Shown piece after piece: positions 9,601-19,770 of a DNA stretch of 64,000 nt. This stretch comes from Corticium candelabrum (lineage: Eukaryota > Porifera > Homoscleromorpha > Homosclerophorida > Plakinidae), in the NCBI RefSeq assembly GCF_963422355.1, contig NC_085093.1:6066325-6130324 (forward strand), in the 5' to 3' direction. How positions within the stretch are numbered: position 1 is the first letter of the stretch; every line of letters begins with the position of its first letter. The notes below the pieces were generated by a model. It ran no database searches. It had not been told where the DNA came from and was given only the letters and a program-made list of their open reading frames with translations. Made by a program: the position numbers and the translations under genes.

Positions 9601-9641
9601 CTAAAATAAACTAACCCAGTGCCAAAAGCCCCTACTGCGAT

Positions 9642-10240
9642 TTAGCTAAAACCAAAGAACCGTTCAGCTGGCAGGCTAACAGTTTCCTGGCCAACTGATG
9701 TTTTGCTCACAATGCTGAGAATCTTGTTGTGTATCATTTGTGCGTTTTCTTTCTGGAGACAGACAGCTAACCGGATGGACCAATCCCTCTTAAAGTGGCT
9801 CGAAGAAACGTTTAAGACAGATGGTGCCAGCAATGAAGCTTCTTTTAGTGTCTCTTCAGCTCCTTCCCCCATCTTCCGTAGACCTCGATAGCAATAGGTC
9901 AGAAAAGGTGTCCAAGGTTAGATGCCTTTGTCAGGTATTTTGTGTTCTTCTCTTTCTCCTTAGCAGTTGCAGCAAATCCAGCTCTTTCACTGCTACCTGA
10001 TAAGTTAGTCTTTGACCATGGCTGCGTCACGGTGATGTCGAGCAACAACTTCTTGCCATCACGGTAGTTGTAAACTGCAATATCAGGGCGTTGCTTGCCT
10101 TCGAATTGAGCCGTGATCTCTTTCTTACAACGGAAATATACAGACCGCAGCATGTCGTAGCAGCTGTCCAGAAAGTGATCGTGACGACGAATGGGGCCAC
10201 CACCAAACTTGCATGTTAGGAGATGGTAACCTTTCGGCTG
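9642..10240 (-). pseudogene. C-terminal fragment of a reverse-transcriptase-type retroelement protein
   Basis: Read on the minus strand from about 10,240, the blocks GYHLLTCKFGGGPIRRHDHF, RPDIAVYNYRDGKKLLLDIT and IAIEVYGRWGKELK follow in order, with later blocks such as FKRDWSIRLAVC. This succession (a Cys/His 'HxLxCK-GG-RHD' block, then an 'RPDI...LLDITV' nuclease-like block) is what I know from the tail of animal reverse-transcriptase elements. One stop and one frameshift occur near 9,870-9,900. It abuts the start of the plus-strand CXC gene tail at about 10,240, so one of the two was joined here by insertion or rearrangement. Confidence 0.5.
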
Positions 10241-10915
10241 GCGTATTGCAAAGATGCTATGATGAGAATGACATACAGTTGTTCAATGGGCAGCTCAACG
10301 ATATTGCTGTCGAAGGATGGGAAAGCGCAAAGAAGATTAGTCTTCGAGAAGCTGTCAGCCATAAAAGATCACCACCTGCCAGCCTTCCTTCCAGTTGCAG
10401 ATGTCAGCGTAATTGTAGTTCTAAGAGAACGTGTCCTTGTCGACAAAAGAATCTAGATTGCAATGCAAAGTGCCACAAAGACACAAACTGTACAAATAAG
10501 GAGTCCCAAGGGTCCTCCAAAAGTAGCGAGTGCAAAAACATTGCGAGAACCAGCAAGCCTACATCCATTGTCTGTAAATGTGTTGGCAACAGCTGTACAC
10601 TAAAGAATAAATGTAGCTGCCGACTGAAAGGCACGATTTGCGGGCTGAAGTGCCATCGTAGGAGAAGATGTTGCAATGCATCAAAAGCTTTGCCAGGGCC
10701 ATCTCAAACAATCATAGACAGCGACTCCAGCGGTAATGAAGACCATGACAAAATTGAATCGGGCAACTGGTGGATCCAACAAGAGCAACTCAGTGTGACC
10801 GATGAATAGCAATTACTGGGTGGACAGTGGCTGACCGACAAGCACATATCAGTGGCACAGAACATCTTAAGAAAGCAGTTTCCTGATATGGATGGTTTGT
10901 TTGTACTCTCCCTTG
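10240..10915 (+). pseudogene. CXC (Tesmin/KRBA2-type) domain and start of a Ulp1-like protease
   Basis: The open frame runs from 10,213 to the TAG at 10,807 and continues in the same frame to about 10,940. It carries KKISLREAVS followed by two Cys-rich blocks (CRCQRNCSSKRTCPCRQ; CKCVGNSCTLKNKCSCRLKG). This matches the tail that follows the integrase in KRBA2/SCAND3 genes and in Ginger-type transposons. After the stop, GGQWLTDKHISVAQNILRKQ is the typical start of the C48 protease-like region of such elements. The 5' part, with any integrase, is missing because the gene is cut near 10,240. Damage visible here is one nonsense codon and one later frameshift. Confidence 0.65.
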
Positions 10916-11542
10916 GTAGGAACCAGCACAATTGGATTTAATCCAGTTCAGCACAGTGCAATTCAAATTCATAACAACGAACGGCTGCACTGGCTAACTT
11001 CTGCAGCTGGCATTACTAGTACCGGAACGGGCGAGGTCGACATTCTTGACAGCCTTTCTAGTCGGTCACTGTCGACTCCTCTATGTAGGCAACTTGCAGA
11101 CATCTATAGGGTACTAGCAGACGAGGACGGTGTCATTAAGGTTAACATCAAACCTGTTCAGCAGCAAAGACTCCAGGAAGGCAACTGTGGTCCATTTGCA
11201 ATTGCGTTTGCTGCCAGTCTCTGTCACCGTATTGACCCTTCTATCGTTACGTTTACTGAACGTTCCCTTCGCCCTCATATACATCACGCTTTCGAGTCAG
11301 AGAAAATCGACCCCTTTCCTCAAACCAGCAAGTGTGGGCGCAGGGCAACAGCAACACAGATCAATATTAGTATCTACTGCATCTGTCACAGCCAACAGCC
11401 TAAAGAAGAAATGATCCAGTGTGACGGATGCGACAACTGGTACCATTTCGTATGCATAAGAGCGGGAAAGGATAAGGCTAAAATGAAGAAACAGCAAGCC
11501 TGGTTCTGCAAGGACTGTTATAAAAGAGTCACTGCTCCATGA
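10892..11542 (+). pseudogene. Ulp1-like cysteine protease domain plus PHD finger (tail of Ginger-type gene)
   Basis: This continues the preceding protein after a +1 shift near 10,914-10,940. The protease part shows the three expected active-site positions in order: His in NNERLHW, Asp in VDILDSL and Cys in EGNCGPFAIAFA. A C4HC3 PHD finger follows (YCICHSQQPKEE, QCDGCDNWYHFVC, WFCKDCYKR), and the frame stops at 11,542. All key residues of both domains survive although the gene upstream is broken. Ginger-family transposons are known to carry extra Ulp1 and PHD modules; placing this piece in that group is my inference. Confidence 0.65.
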
Positions 11543-11544
11543 CA

Positions 11545-11860
11545 TCTAGTAGAAAACTTCGTTTGTATGTGTACGCACATCGGTTTGTTTGGTCCTTTGA
11601 CCATTACAGTTTACTCTTGACGTATGCATGGGGGTTCAAGGTGTTGTTAGCTGGAAGCTTGTTTCTGCTCTGTTTAAGCAATTACTGCCTGCTGTTGCAT
11701 GTGTGTGTGCAATAAGTAATCTTAACTTAACTATAATTAATCATGTGGAAGGATGAATAAAAACATGGCTAGAGTTGCCCACAGCTAGTTATTGGGGAAA
11801 CTTCGGTTGATGAAGTTAAACATGTGGTTTACTTTATTTTTTAAATTATAGCTGTAGATT
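11545..11860. other. No recognised gene
   Basis: AT-rich 3' flank of the CXC/Ulp1/PHD remnant. The phrase 'ggatgaataaaaac' could be a polyadenylation signal context. Nothing else was identified. Confidence 0.4.
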
Positions 11861-12062
11861 CCACGAATGGTTTGACCAGTCCGAAAACGGGTTGAACCTT
11901 CTCGAATCGTTTGACCCGTTCGCGAACGGTTCAACCCATTCGCGAATGGGGTACCGTTCGCATATGGTAAGTAGATACTTCGCATACGGGTCAAGGCATT
12001 CAAGGTTGGTGCACCCGTATGCGAATTCCCGAATGGTTCAACCCATTCGCCAAAGGGATTGA
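11861..12062. repeat. Degenerate minisatellite of about 20 bp units
   Basis: Related words recur: GAACGGTTCAACCCATTCGC, GAATGGTTTGACCAGTCCG, GAATCGTTTGACCCGTTCGC and GAATGGTTCAACCCATTCGC. Many contain inverted 'ttcgcgaa' cores. The array ends where the Gypsy pol fragment begins. Confidence 0.65.
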
Positions 12063-12084
12063 TTCCTACTAGGGTCAAAACAAC

Positions 12085-13310
12085 ATGCGCAGGGCAAATG
12101 AAGCCATCGTACGAGAAAGACACCTTATACCAACAATAGATGAGGTACTCGGTGAACTAGCCAGCAGCAAGTACTTCAGTCATCTTAATTTGAGAAAGGA
12201 ATTTCATCAAAAAGAAATGGAGGAAAACGAAAGACCAATCACAAAACTTGTCACACACAAGGGATTATACAGATACAAGCATTTGATGTTTGGAATCTCT
12301 GCCGAGCCCGAACTTTACCAACACATTATACAGCAAACGTTGTTGGGATGTGATGGAGTTGCCAACATTTCGGATGACATTTAGTCCATGGTAAAACGAG
12401 ACAGGAACGCGATACCAGGCTAAAAGCGGTCTTAGAGTGAATACGGGAGAGAGGTTTAACTCTCAATTTAGAGAAGTGCGATTTCAGCCTTGACAAACTC
12501 AAGTTTATGGGGCATGTCATCTCGAAGAATGGTCTGTCTGCTGGAGAAGACAAGATAGCCGCTATCAATAACACAAGAGAACCAAGAACCGCAACAGAAG
12601 TTCGTTCGTTTGGGGGACTATTAAACTTCTGTTCGAAGTTCATTCCAAATTGGCAACCATTGCAGAGCCACTGCGTGAGTGTACTAGGACTGGTTACGGG
12701 TTCAAGTGGACACAAACGCAATTAGATGCCTCTGAAGCGGTGAAAACGCAGATGCGAGAAGCTACTACACTATCTTTATTCGATAGCGGAGCGCCCACGT
12801 CTGTTGTGGCTGGTGCGAGTCCCGTAGGGCTAGGAGCAGTTCTTGTTCAAGAGCGAGATGGAGTTCAGAAACCAATATATTACATCAGCAGGTGTTTAAA
12901 GGATGTCAAAAAGATATTCAAAGACGGCGAAAGAGGCTTTAGCTTTAGTCTGGGCTTGCGAGAGATTTGATCTATACCATCTAGGTCAAAAGTTCAATCT
13001 AGTTACGGACTACAAGCTGTTGCAAACCATCTATGGTCCGAGAAGCAAGCCATCTGCCCGTATAGAACGATGGATTCTTAGGCTCCAACCGTATCATTTC
13101 AATGTTGTCTATATTCGAGGTGTAAGCAATATCGCTGACCCATTATCACGATTATTAAACACAACATGAGCATGCGGAAAACGATGATTAGATCAAGTTT
13201 GTGACACAACAAGCGACTCCACATTCATTATCACAGCGACAGATCGAAATAGCCTCTCGGAAGGATTAAGAGCTGCACACACTGCGGGAAGCGATGCTGA
13301 CAGAAAAACG
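12085..13310 (+). pseudogene. Ty3/Gypsy pol fragment: reverse transcriptase and RNase H
   Basis: The blocks MRRANEAIVRERHLIPTIDE, GLYRYKHLMFGIS, ISDDI (the catalytic DD pair), GLTLNLEKCDFSLDKLKFMG and EVRSFGGLLNFCSKFIPN are in Gypsy order. RNase H follows with ADASPVGLGAVL-like sequence, here mutated to GASPVGLGAVL, then EALALVWACERFDLYHLG and NIADPLSRLL. There is a stop right after ISDDI and at least three frameshifts near 12,420, 12,650 and 12,900. Gag, protease and integrase are absent, and no LTR was recognised. It is a dead fragment. Confidence 0.88.
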
Positions 13311-13388
13311 ACATGAAGCACACGAAGCGTACAGGCAAGTTTTCGGCGAGCTTACCACAGTTAGCAACTCATTGTAGACCTCATAACG

Positions 13389-13442
13389 ACTGACGCTGTT
13401 TGCCTGAGGAAGCGTAGAGCGAAACGTTGCAACAACGTCAGT
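13389..13442 (+). ncRNA. Hammerhead-ribozyme-like motif (Penelope-type)
   Basis: The core words occur in the correct order: CTGAGGA (13,404-13,410, fits CUGANGA), a short stem-II-like AGCGTAGAGC, GAAA (13,421-13,424), then a 5-bp hairpin CGTTG/CAACG (13,425-13,437) and a UC cleavage-type dinucleotide at 13,438-13,439. The outer words ACTGACG and CGTCAGT (13,389-13,395; 13,436-13,442) are inverted repeats. Penelope-like retroelements are known to carry such minimal hammerheads in their terminal repeats. Stem II is weak (2 bp) and stem I is not convincing, so activity is uncertain. Confidence 0.45.
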
Positions 13443-13522
13443 TAGTATCTATTCTATTATATTCACATTACACTGTATTTCACAACTACTGAGCACTGCC
13501 TCTTTAATTCTACTCTACCAAA

Positions 13523-13997
13523 ATGTCTGCCTCCCAACCAACCTTCCGCACCAGAAGAAAAACTCGACAACTCGAACACAATGCACAATCCTCACGTCCC
13601 GCCACTTCTCACACGCCACAAGCACCAAAGAAAATACCTCACGCCATCCGAAGAACGTCAGCGGACGACAACAATCGCGTACCTCCAACGGAGACCTCGC
13701 CGTCGATCTTCGCAGGTACGTTCGACATACTGCCTGTACCACCACATGACAACACAGAAACGCACCAAACAACCTCCAAACATAACAACGAAACCAATTA
13801 CCGCCGCCAACCGAAAGAGACATCCCGCAGTACAGACCAAAGAGCGAAGCGAGGCCACACAAACCGATCCAAATACCACACAGCGCAAGTTACATCAAAA
13901 GAAAATTATACTAACAAAGACTAACCATCATATCGAATTCCTAACAAAATGCCGCGATCAACGAACAACACCAACAAGACTACAAATACAGAAATGA
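13523..13997 (+). pseudogene. Penelope-like element, N-terminal ORF part 1 (tentative)
   Basis: Two overlapping frames (13,523-13,924 and 13,581-13,997) encode basic, Thr/Gln-rich sequence. The second ends with KTNHHIEFLTKCRDQ and TTPTRLQIQK, which resembles the 'HLxFLxxCxxxxxxPxGxxx' block found upstream of the reverse transcriptase in Penelope-like proteins. It lies about 120 bp after the hammerhead-like motif, the arrangement expected in these elements. No reverse transcriptase or GIY-YIG domain was found. Family assignment is inference from one block plus position. Confidence 0.4.
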
Positions 13998-15115
13998 AGA
14001 AGCACTAGAAGTGCAAACCCTCGGCCAGTAGGCACCTGAAGGTAATTAGTCACGCTATGACAAAATCGTATGACAGAAGAGCATGATGTGGGTAACAAAA
14101 TTAGATGTGGGAACGTTACAAATGCAGCTATATTAGCTAAGCGTTGTTTCTAAATGCATGTTGCAAATGTAGTTGTTTCCAAGTGATGGAACAAGCCAAA
14201 TGTTACAAGTCGGAGAGCATCGACGCTAGGCCGGCTAGCAATCTTCGCCTTACGCGATGAAGTAACGGGCGCGATCATTTTCTGTTTGTTGTATTGGTGG
14301 AAAACCTAGGTTACAAATGTAGACCAAACAAGCAGCTCACCACCGATTTTCCAGCTCACAAGAATGCAAAAGTCTCGTTCTTTGTGCAGCTTCTCTAGCT
14401 AGACGTCGCCTACTGTACGTACCGTATTTACACAGCTATCCGTCTAACCGCAATTCCGGTCGTTGTAATGAGGTGGCCCCAGAGCCAAAACAAAACATCA
14501 AATGTGGGAAAACATGCACGTGCACATGTAGATTAGCTAGGCGTCTGCTCGCTCTGACTTTGGATACCGTAAAACAAAAATGAATGGAGACGCAATAGCG
14601 GACTTACAGGTCAGCCGAGCCGCTTCGTCCGACAAACAGACGCTGTCATGGACAATGCACGTTCTCCTTCGCAAATTCCCGTCAAACGCCAAATTTCTGT
14701 TAAAGACGACAATAGTGATCTTTGCAACAACACCACGGCCGCTCAGCCACCCACACCCAAATTCAAGCAGGCAGACTGCAGAAACACTATGCAGAAACAC
14801 TCCTGGTTGTCGTTGGTAAAGCATACACGTATAAATGTATGTGCCAAACCATTTAAGCAACGGACTAAACACCAAGTACAGGACGGACGCCCGATGGCCG
14901 AATTCTCGTTAGCAGCTACCAAACAGAGAGGTGGAACCTCATGATGACATCACGTTCGTCTATTGGTCAGTAACGACAACAACTTCTCGTCTATTGGTCG
15001 GAATAGCTTCATTTGCATCTCCGCTAACCAACTATGTATACGGTCGCCGGGTCGTCGGGTCGTCGAACGACTACTACACCCTCCACCCCTGAAATCCAGC
15101 CTCGGGTAACAACAA
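13998..15115. other. Intervening sequence within the Penelope-like region
   Basis: No recognised gene. The two halves of the Penelope-like coding region flank this 1.1 kb, so it may be an insertion. Two 'tctattggtc' words (near 14,958-14,970 and 14,990-15,000) are inverted CCAAT boxes about 35 bp apart and could mark a promoter. A short 'gggtcgtc' tandem lies at about 15,052-15,070. Confidence 0.35.
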
Positions 15116-15127
15116 AATATCACTCAA

Positions 15128-15500
15128 ATGACACACTTTCATAAAACCTGGGAAACCATTCTTAGAGACACAAAGTCACGACTAATACTACTATCAATGC
15201 AACATCTACAAGAGACAAAAGAACAACTCGAACAGGAAATCAGCGGCCTACAACGACGTCTGCATAACATCTCCCATGACCTCAACCCACAAAAACAGAC
15301 TGACCACCAAGAACAACAACAAACCAACACGGAATACATCAACCAATTGAAACCGAATAAGACCAGAGACAATCCAAGAAACTAAACAATCTCAACCGAA
15401 GCATCCAGAGCAGAACCATGACTAGAGGCACCTACGAAACGAGACGAAGACAACACTCCAGTCACGTGCGCCAACCTCAGACACACAACAACAACATTCA
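15128..15500 (+). pseudogene. Penelope-like element, N-terminal ORF part 2 (tentative)
   Basis: The 85-residue ORF reads FHKTWETILRDTKSRLILLS followed by a heptad-rich helix (QETKEQLEQEISGLQRRL) and a Gln-rich tail. The composition and the 'W...IL...SRLI...' helix fit the coiled-coil segment that follows the Cys block in Penelope-like proteins. The frame stops at 15,385; related coding-like text continues in another frame to about 15,500. Confidence 0.35.
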
Positions 15501-16198
15501 CAGGTTTTAGGATCTAGCGTGAATCAGGGACATGCAATGGTTCAGTTGGGATTTATGCAATCATATTCCAAATGGGTGAGCAACCTAACCCAAGTGCAAT
15601 GATGGGAAATTGCCAACAGAATCCGGTTCAAACAACCACCACATACGCATAATTACATAGAGGAATGCAGTCTTCGCTTGGTCAAACTCGGATGGTACCG
15701 CGCAACAAACAGTGAAAGACCCGCAGCAACAGAATGCATACTTGAATCCACAATCAATAATGTCCTTAAATTCAGGAGGGGGTGGAAACAGTCAACGATT
15801 CCAGGCTGCGGGGATGAATCATGGCTCGCAATGATTGTGTTTATGCAACAATCATGAACTGCTTACTATTGCAATGGCTTCATAAAACAGGGTTCTCCCC
15901 AGGCCATTCAGGCGTATCGGCCGATACGTCTTAGTAGTGTCTAGAGCTTAGCTAGTTTTCGAAGTTGAAGTGAAGTCTGTACTAGGTATAAGAGACGCGA
16001 AAATAGGGCAAGATTGCACTTACAATACATACATTGCAGGATAGAGAAAGGTAGTGTGCTAACCTTACGTCCTCTTAGTCACTCTATACGCATAATGAGG
16101 AAGTGGAAGCCACAAGAAAGCTGAAGTTGCCAGTATCAAGTGACAAAACGCTTGACAGGTGTACATAGCTTTCAGTCTCTTGGACAAGTGTACAGTAG
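15501..16198. other. No recognised gene; 16-bp palindrome
   Basis: Nothing coding was recognised. A perfect palindrome CGTATCGGCCGATACG lies at 15,913-15,928. Confidence 0.4.
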
Positions 16199-16218
16199 TT
16201 GTATCTATGTAGATCACC

Positions 16219-16500
16219 ATGGACCCGTGGAAGTTATTCAGTCGTACTGCTGTCCATAGAACTAACGCCGTCCCTAGTTGTGAAAGCACGTCATTTCCGC
16301 CGAGGTCAGTACGTTATGCAGATCATATATCGACAACGTCAGCCAATGTGCTCCCAAGATCTCAACTATATGCAGATGTACCATCACAGAAACAGACGCC
16401 TACAAATTCATCTGAAGACTCTGATGAACAGGTACAGTATGCGAGAATGTTCCGTTCCCAGACCTCCAGTTCTGTTTCAGGAAGTCTAGTTACCAATTAA
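16219..16500 (+). CDS. Hypothetical 93-residue ORF, possible 5' exon of the hAT fragment
   Basis: The ATG at 16,219 has a strong context (atcaccATGG). The protein begins MDPWKLFSRTAVHRTNAVPS and is Ser/Gln-rich with no domain I recognise. It ends at a TAA just before the hAT-type zinc-finger fragment that starts near 16,534, so it could be the N-terminal exon of the same transposase gene. No convincing splice joint was identified. Confidence 0.25.
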   Translation: MDPWKLFSRTAVHRTNAVPSCESTSFPPRSVRYADHISTTSANVLPRSQLYADVPSQKQTPTNSSEDSDEQVQYARMFRSQTSSSVSGSLVTN

Positions 16501-16533
16501 TTAAGTATGTTGTACGTAGCAACTACAGTGGCC

Positions 16534-16981
16534 CTGGAGCGTGACCAAGCTGCTCTTTGCAAGGAGTCTGAAGGCCCTAGAGAATATGAATCGGCGTCAA
16601 AGCGACGAAAGAGCGGTGTTGATAGCCAATGGGTAAGAGATTTCCATGGGCTGCAAGTTGTGGACACTGTTAATGGAGATGGCATGTTTTGTTCACTGTG
16701 CCGAAAGTACAGTAGTCGGCCTAAGAAAATTTGCAGCAGGGAGAGAGAGCTACATGGGTTGATCTGCCGAGTAAAATTCTTGTTAGGCAGAGTCTGAAGA
16801 AACACTGTGAGAGTGACAGCCACAGGGCAGCGATGGAAATGGAGTGCGTGCTTGCGTCCTCAAGAAAGGATGGCGGTATTGCTATGGCACTTGAGAAAGT
16901 TGTGTCGGCAGAGAGAAAGGCGTTTATAGGTGCACTGAAGACTATGAACTTCCTCAACAAGAGAGAGATTGAATCAGACTA
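16534..16981 (+). pseudogene. N-terminal fragment of a ZNF862-like hAT transposase
   Basis: Two frames together give the TTF-type zinc-finger region: DSQWVRDFHGLQ, GMFCSLCRKYSSRPKK, then after a frameshift near 16,735 TWVDLPSKILVRQSLKKH and SDSHRAAMEME. KDGGIAMALEKVVSAERKAF and LKTMNFLNKREI follow. These are the conserved opening blocks of ZNF862-type hAT proteins. The core and dimerisation domains are missing. The coding text ends exactly where the truncated Gypsy LTR starts (about 16,972), so the Gypsy element probably interrupts it. Confidence 0.7.
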
Positions 16982-17670
16982 GGGACACAACATTCGTGAC
17001 ACTACATGGTGACAGGAGTGGGATTCGACCCAACAACAAGTGGGATCGTAGTTAGCAATGGCAGCTTCCACATTTCCCACTCCTGAACCGTTCGATTTCA
17101 CCCATCCGGAACAATGGAAGCGATGGATCCAGCGATTCCTGAGATACCGCGAAGCGACAGGTCTGTCCGACAAAGCAGGCGAAACCCAGATATCGACGAC
17201 AATATGGCGAGATAAGTTCGAAGCCAAAGAACAGATCTTAAATGGTACAAACTCCAACAGGTCAAGTCCGACGAAATAGAAAACACCTGAATCCCATCCC
17301 GACCGGCATATCTGAGTCAACCGACCAACCAGAAGTTCCACAGCAAAACTAGTCAGTCGAATAGAGCGAGGCTACTCCTAGCAAGTCCAAAACTGGAATC
17401 CGGAATGCACCACATGTCGTCAAAGAAACAGAATACAACTCTGACAATTCACAGCGCGAGTCCACGTCGATTGAGAACCCGTTTGAAGGACAGACAGTGT
17501 TGCGTTCAGATAGACCTAGTCGTCGTGTTTAGGTCTTTAGAAGGGGATATGTAGTCTTAGCGCATTAGACTAGCTGGACCCCAAGGGTTATGTTTTATCC
17601 CGTATGTAACTAATATACTTACGACGAAGTTCATCTGAATCAGACTCGGCACGCAACATCCGTGACATTA
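16972..17670 (+). mobile_element. Internally deleted Gypsy element (TRIM-like) with one partial and one fuller LTR
   Basis: A 35-bp block ending at 17,006 (gaatcagact...cgtgacacta) matches 17,637-17,670 (gaatcagact...cgtgacatta), giving a truncated 5' LTR and a 3' LTR that starts TGTAGTC at 17,550 after a purine tract (agaagggga). A primer-binding-site-like TGGTGACAGGAGTGGGAT starts at 17,007, directly after the LTR. Between them only a gag start and a short pol end remain, so the element is under 0.7 kb. The same PBS type is used by the larger element at 48,344. Confidence 0.7.
17058..17279 (+). pseudogene. Gypsy gag N-terminal fragment
   Basis: The frame begins MAASTFPTPEPFDFTHPEQW and continues KRWIQRFLRYREATGLSDK, the usual gag opening of this Gypsy group. 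A related opening, TNSLFPMPKPFNFSHAKE, occurs at about 48,372 in the larger element. The frame is cut at 17,279 and runs into a deleted region. Confidence 0.7.
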
Positions 17671-19770
17671 AAATCCTGATCGCCACGGCTTGCTTCAGGC
17701 ACGATTGAGGCACTTACGGAAGCTGCAGCTTCACTGCAAACGCTCGAGGGAGATTCCTGCTCAGCAATCTTCGCTCAGTCAACTGCTTTACATTCTCCTT
17801 CAGACTGTTTGGCTTCTTTGTCGTCGTGAGTGACAAATAATTGACGTACATCCGTCTCACGGCACATGTGTGCACACGTTACAGTTGCAAGGCGTGGTTA
17901 AATAAATACACTGACCAATCGAAATTGACCTCGCCTCCTTGGACAGCCAATGAGAGAAGCGACAATCTTCTGTTAGAAGGACGCTATTAAAATGATAATT
18001 GCACAATTGCCTTAAACTCGTTTACTCTAATACAAAAGAGCATGCTTGTGAGCAACAGCGATTATCTAGTGCGTCTTCTAGCGCGCGTGGAGTCGTGGGG
18101 TGTTTATGCTGACCCGCACCATAGCCTACGCAAGTCGCCGTACGGGCCCGTAGCTGCAGCTTTGGCGTTAATTAAGCGACTCTGTTTTGTACGAAGGGAG
18201 ATGATGTGGCATCCAGGAGCTCCAACAATTGGTTTTCACTAGAGCTCACGTCCAGGACACGGTGTTGGGTTGACATGTCATTTTGTGTTTGTACTAAATA
18301 AGACACTACAGTTACCTAACACAACCAAATAACATGATACCCAACATAATCAAATGTAATCGTTACTGCACCTAAAATCATTAGAATGTTGTATTGGAGT
18401 GCATTCCTCAATATCTATTAGTATTTTAAGCACAGGGAAGAGTTTTCATGACTTTGAGACGTGTTAATCACGTGCTGGGATGATGATCGGTTGGTGAGGA
18501 TTAAGCAGTGTATATATAAACGTCAAAGTCAGATGTGCAGTCTCCATTTGCTTGTCAAATGTCGAAGAGGCGCGTCGTGTTTTGATGTTTGTGTGCCGAT
18601 GCTAGCGCGCTGTTCGTGCCCACCATCTCAGTCGTCTGAATCCGAATGGCAACGATAGGTTATTCAAAGATTAATTTCGCCGTTGCTACTAGATCATTTA
18701 GTTGCTAGTTATCTTAGTACCTATGGAAGACTGAAGCCGTTTGAGAAAATGTCTAACAGAGTAAGACAGTTTTCGCATGTGTCTCTATCTACCAAGGGAA
18801 AACAATGTTTCAATCGATTTTGCGAAGTTCTCAAGGCTGTAGGAGAGCAGAATGCCGTGAGAGATATTATAAGGAAAGGTTAGTTGACTTGCCTGGAACC
18901 ACTCTCATCATATTTGATGACAAAATTAAAATAACATTATTTAATGATTAAAGGAGTACTCTCACCAAATTCAACTATCTCTCAGATGAAAGCTGTCACT
19001 TTATGACACAACCCTTTGCAACCGTTTACTGCAGAAGCTTACCGTAACGAAGAAATGAAGCGTTGAAATTACCTGCGTAGGCGTGTTTAGTACCCGTACG
19101 TGGCCTATGCGTACATCTGATTGTTGGTTAGCAAGGAAGACCGATATCTGTGCACATTTCAAGGTAAGTATTTGAGACATATGGTGTCAAGTTGTGATTT
19201 ATTGACTACAGCAAACTGGGACCCCAAAGTTATCACGCAAGTATCGACTGTGACAATACAACCTCAGAAGGAGACACTTCTTAGATTAGCTCATAGATCA
19301 CGTCTCGCTGAGTTTTGGGTGCGTTAGGAGCACTTGGTACGGTTAAACCTACAGTAGTTATTTCGAGAGAGTAAGACTTCATGCACATACGGGGAATCGT
19401 CTGAACAACTTGTTGCCGATTCTCTGCTTCTGTGGCTGTCTGGACCGTAGGTTTCCTGCAGGAAGATACCAGGCCTTGCATCTATCTTTCAACAAGTTTT
19501 AGTACTTGGTGAGAGTTCTCCTTTAATTGTCATTGCGCAAAGAAATGGGTGTGGTGCGAAGATGCCGCTAGGTCATTGCGATGCTTTTCTTTTCTGCTAC
19601 TTGTTGCTAGTTCAGAGTGATCGGGTAGTCTTTTCACCAGATATGGGCTTTCACTTTGTGTGGAGGCGTCGCTCTAGAGCACGTAGATTTCATTCTGGTA
19701 GTAATTCTGGTTCGCCTTCACAATCGTACACGACTCTTGCCAGCTCACCGCAGTTTATTTGACACCTGGG
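17671..19770. other. Two kilobases without a recognised gene
   Basis: Several ORFs of 60-68 codons occur (for example at 18,042, 18,683 and 19,562), but none has a motif I recognise or splice joints I can defend. It may be host intergenic DNA or an unrecognised element. No inverted or tandem repeat stood out. Confidence 0.45.

Noticed and set aside
9703..9891. Plus-strand ORF similar to the ORF at 9,373 as a repeated gene
   Set aside because: The similarity is better explained on the minus strand, where both encode the same retroelement tail.
13998..15115. Inverted repeats bounding the insert in the Penelope-like region
   Set aside because: The best pairing (accctcggccag with acccgaggctgg) has too many mismatches to call terminal repeats.
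18683..18883. 66-codon ORF as a host exon
   Set aside because: No recognisable motif and no convincing splice sites.
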